A stretch of 64,000 nt of DNA. Source: Asparagopsis taxiformis. Its lineage: Eukaryota > Rhodophyta > Florideophyceae > Bonnemaisoniales > Bonnemaisoniaceae. The notes beneath the pieces were generated by a model, which was not told the DNA's origin, did not search any database, and saw nothing but the letters and a program-made list of their open reading frames with translations. Positions 62,181-64,000 of this stretch are shown here, in pieces; the stretch's first letter is position 1; every line of letters starts with the position of its first letter. The stretch covers positions 1 to 64,000 of the forward strand of contig JALQPE010000237.1 in the NCBI GenBank assembly GCA_030407315.1, written 5' to 3'. The position numbers and the translations under genes were made by a program.

Positions 62181-62996
62181 CTAACCATGCCTGAAAATAT
62201 CAGCCGCATTCCACCATCGCAATTGAGCGCCCGCAACTGCAACCCAAGCGCGTCTATCCGGCTGCACAAAGTACTGTGCGTTTGCCCACTCCGTCATATC
62301 AGCCGGAGTAAAAGGTCCGTGTACATCTGCACTTTGGGCATCGCCGACCACCGGTTGCTCGCCCCAGCACAAGCGCCATTTCGTCCCGTCCAGCGCGAGA
62401 ATCTGCTCCCTCTTCAGGCCGTACGCGTCGTAGAACGCGAGCGAGACCAAGTTCTGAAACAGCTCTGTCGCGTTTTCCAGATCTGCAATTCGACCCTCCT
62501 GTTTCAGTCTGCGCAACAACTGCGTGCCCTTCTCGCCGCGCCGAAGCAGACATGCAATCTGCGGGATGAGATTCGTCAACGACACATCATCCTCCGTCGT
62601 CACTTGGCGACGCTTTGTATTCGGCTCGCCCGCATTGTCGTGTCTGGTCGGTACAGTGTCTTCCAGACGATCTGCCCAATCGTCTGGTGATGATTCATGT
62701 GCGCTGCTTTCCGATCGTTGCTCGTCCTCGCTGTCCGATTGCACGCCGATGACATTGTCTTCGTCGGCGCCGTTTGCAAGTTTGGAAAGACGGTGTGGTA
62801 TGATTCCATCTTCGCCGACGTCGACGCCATCCTCCAATTCGTCTGTCATGTTGAAAGGCGTCACGAGGGACGCGTCCACGTCCTTGTCGTCGCCAGCCAG
62901 TAGCGAGCGGTTGGCATCGGTGCCCGTGACATCGTTGGCGGGTTTCGCGGTGCTGTCTGCGGGTATGTCGAATGTGACTTGTCGTTTGCGCTTCAT
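62181..62996 (-). CDS. CD2BP2/LIN1-like GYF protein (U5-52K)
   Basis: 271 residues from the ATG at 62996. The order matches CD2BP2/Snu40/LIN1, a U5 snRNP assembly protein: a basic start MKRKRQVTFDIP, then VTPFNMTDELEDG (compare the family's FNMKEE), a helical middle EKGTQLLRRLKQEG, and a C-terminal GYF domain (WRLCWGE, then HGPFTPADMTEWANAQYFVQ, then WWNAADIF). GYF domains bind proline-rich ligands. The name-giving glycine is replaced by Gln (QYF instead of GYF), while the HGPF and W residues are kept. It would act in the nucleus in U4/U6.U5 tri-snRNP assembly. Confidence 0.75.
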   Translation of the reverse strand: MKRKRQVTFDIPADSTAKPANDVTGTDANRSLLAGDDKDVDASLVTPFNMTDELEDGVDVGEDGIIPHRLSKLANGADEDNVIGVQSDSEDEQRSESSAHESSPDDWADRLEDTVPTRHDNAGEPNTKRRQVTTEDDVSLTNLIPQIACLLRRGEKGTQLLRRLKQEGRIADLENATELFQNLVSLAFYDAYGLKREQILALDGTKWRLCWGEQPVVGDAQSADVHGPFTPADMTEWANAQYFVQPDRRAWVAVAGAQLRWWNAADIFRHG

Positions 62997-63296
62997 GTTG
63001 ACTCGGTTGTTATCGAGAGGTCTACTAGCCAGTACGTTTGGAAACAAGTGTGATGAGACAGGATAGTGCTAGGCGTGACATCGTTTGGTCATGTACGGCA
63101 AGTGTTAGGCGAGCTGGAGAAGATGAGCACTTATATTTATGGTGCGTACTCGCGAGAAACGGTCGACGTTATTTTTGTTGATCGCGATTTTGATTGCGGC
63201 ATTTTATAGATGTTTTGACATGTACGAAGAGAGCTGCTTCGCTAATAGAGCATTTACTCGTATCAACACACGCATATGATGCTTCCAAAATGAAAA
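62997..63296. other. intergenic, no gene seen
   Basis: 300 A/T-rich bases between the SMC5 stop and the CD2BP2 start on the same strand. No feature recognised. Confidence 0.35.
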
Positions 63297-64000
63297 TCAA
63301 TTGCGCGTCGCAGGTTCAAGAATGTCGACCTTGCCGGTGACGTTCCCGTTGAAGATCATGTGTGTTTTCGTGTGCGAATGAAACGGCAAATTGGACAATA
63401 GTTTCGGCGAGATCACAAAACTCTGCGGTGCAGAATCCAACTCGGCGTCTTCGAACATCATCGACATGATCTTGTATTCATTCTCATGATCCAGCCCTTG
63501 ATTCAATTCATCAACCATCACAAACGGCGGCATACGCTCCTCGTCTTGTAATAGTGAGAAACAAAATAACATTGTACAACACATCTTCTCTCCCCCGCTA
63601 TTCGACGCGCTACTGATTGGTCGCAACTCTTCATCCTTTCGATACGACACCAACACTTGCAGCGCAAGTTCTGACATGCGATTCGACTCCATATTGATTA
63701 GCTCCAGATCTCCTGCACAACCCAATCGCCTGTACAACGCTGAAAACTTGGTACGCATTTTATCGATACCAAGCTTTAACCACTCAAGGAACGCATCCTT
63801 TTGTTCTCGCAGTTCCTTCATTCGAGCTTCCTGTTCATTTTTTACATGTGCCAAGTCTCGTTCAAGCTTTTCAATCTTCCGCTGTCGATGCTCATACTGT
63901 TCAACAAACGCCTGACCCCCGGTAGCCAGACCAGCCATACGCCCTGTCAGTTCCGCGATTTCCGATTCAACCTCATCGACACTCCTGCCCTCATATTCTG
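63297..64000 (-). CDS. SMC5: SMC5 C-terminal part, cut by the window edge
   Basis: The minus-strand frame is open to the right edge, so the 5' part of the gene lies outside. It begins with the end of the coiled coil (EVESEIAELTGRM, KIEKLERDLAHVKNEQEARM), then the C-terminal head: ABC signature SNSGGEKMCCTMLFCFSLLQ, Walker B PPFVMVDELNQGLDHENE, and the tail VISPKLLSNLPFH and HMIFNG. DELNQGLD and PKLL are specific to SMC5 among SMC proteins. With SMC6 it forms a complex for replication-linked DNA repair and chromosome topology. The stop is at 63297. Confidence 0.9.
   Translation of the reverse strand, partial: EYEGRSVDEVESEIAELTGRMAGLATGGQAFVEQYEHRQRKIEKLERDLAHVKNEQEARMKELREQKDAFLEWLKLGIDKMRTKFSALYRRLGCAGDLELINMESNRMSELALQVLVSYRKDEELRPISSASNSGGEKMCCTMLFCFSLLQDEERMPPFVMVDELNQGLDHENEYKIMSMMFEDAELDSAPQSFVISPKLLSNLPFHSHTKTHMIFNGNVTGKVDILEPATRN

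Noticed and set aside
1..64000. tRNA, rRNA or CRISPR features
   Set aside because: I searched by eye for T-arm consensus phrases and regularly spaced repeats and found nothing convincing. A covariance-model scan would be decisive.

Overview
The window looks like nuclear DNA of a red alga, most likely a florideophyte of the Chondrus type. The evidence is a zeta-carotene desaturase with a plastid leader, a bacterial-type organellar leucyl-tRNA synthetase, a Deg/HtrA protease with a plastid-like leader, a set of plainly eukaryotic nuclear genes (GINS Psf3, SMC5, a MAU2-like protein, CD2BP2, Rab geranylgeranyltransferase beta), mostly intronless genes with a few short GT-AG introns, and LTR retroelements beside compact gene islands. 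The species call is an inference; no rRNA or organellar marker is present.

Layout. Bases 1-12,224 are retroelement wreckage: (a) the 5' part of a minus-strand LTR element with a gag broken in several places, a CCHC knuckle, a candidate primer-binding site and a 661-bp LTR; (b) two homologous minus-strand copies of an unrecognised Ser/Pro/Thr-rich protein, one broken and one open, the open one flanked by 717/691-bp TG...CA repeats and forming a 3.9-kb element; (c) a plus-strand Ty3/gypsy-like RNase H fragment; (d) a second copy of the first LTR. Bases 12,845-16,784 hold two tandem paralogues of an unrecognised three-transmembrane protein family. Bases 16,921-34,881 form a gene island with alternating convergent and divergent genes: bHLH/GAF-like regulator, RABGGTB, SLC35B1-type nucleotide-sugar transporter, bacterial-type phosphatidylcholine-synthase-like enzyme, SDR, an unknown, ZDS, NDUFB10 (three exons), FCP1-like HAD protein, a decayed DOT1-like methyltransferase, an R3H-SUZ RNA-binding protein, Deg protease, a secreted Cys-rich protein and a secreted NTR-like protein. 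After a 3.6-kb gene-poor stretch come psf3 and the LeuRS gene, tail to tail. Two further gene-poor stretches (42.1-45.2 and 46.0-50.8 kb) flank a multipass membrane protein; the second may hold a decayed minus-strand gene. From 50.8 kb to the right edge a second island carries a TMBIM protein, a PH-domain kinase, a RecQ helicase, a MAU2-like cohesin loader, a protein with SUMO-interaction-like motifs, an unknown with an LYR tripeptide, CD2BP2/LIN1 and the 3' end of SMC5.

Together the genes are mostly housekeeping: plastid pigment synthesis, translation and proteolysis, membrane lipid and secretory functions, and a right-hand group for chromosome maintenance (psf3, RecQ, MAU2-like, SMC5, possibly the SIM protein). 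I see no operon-like logic beyond shared short intergenic regions. The least explained items are the 3.9-kb LTR element with its single unknown ORF, the three-transmembrane pair, and the secreted Cys-rich/NTR neighbours.
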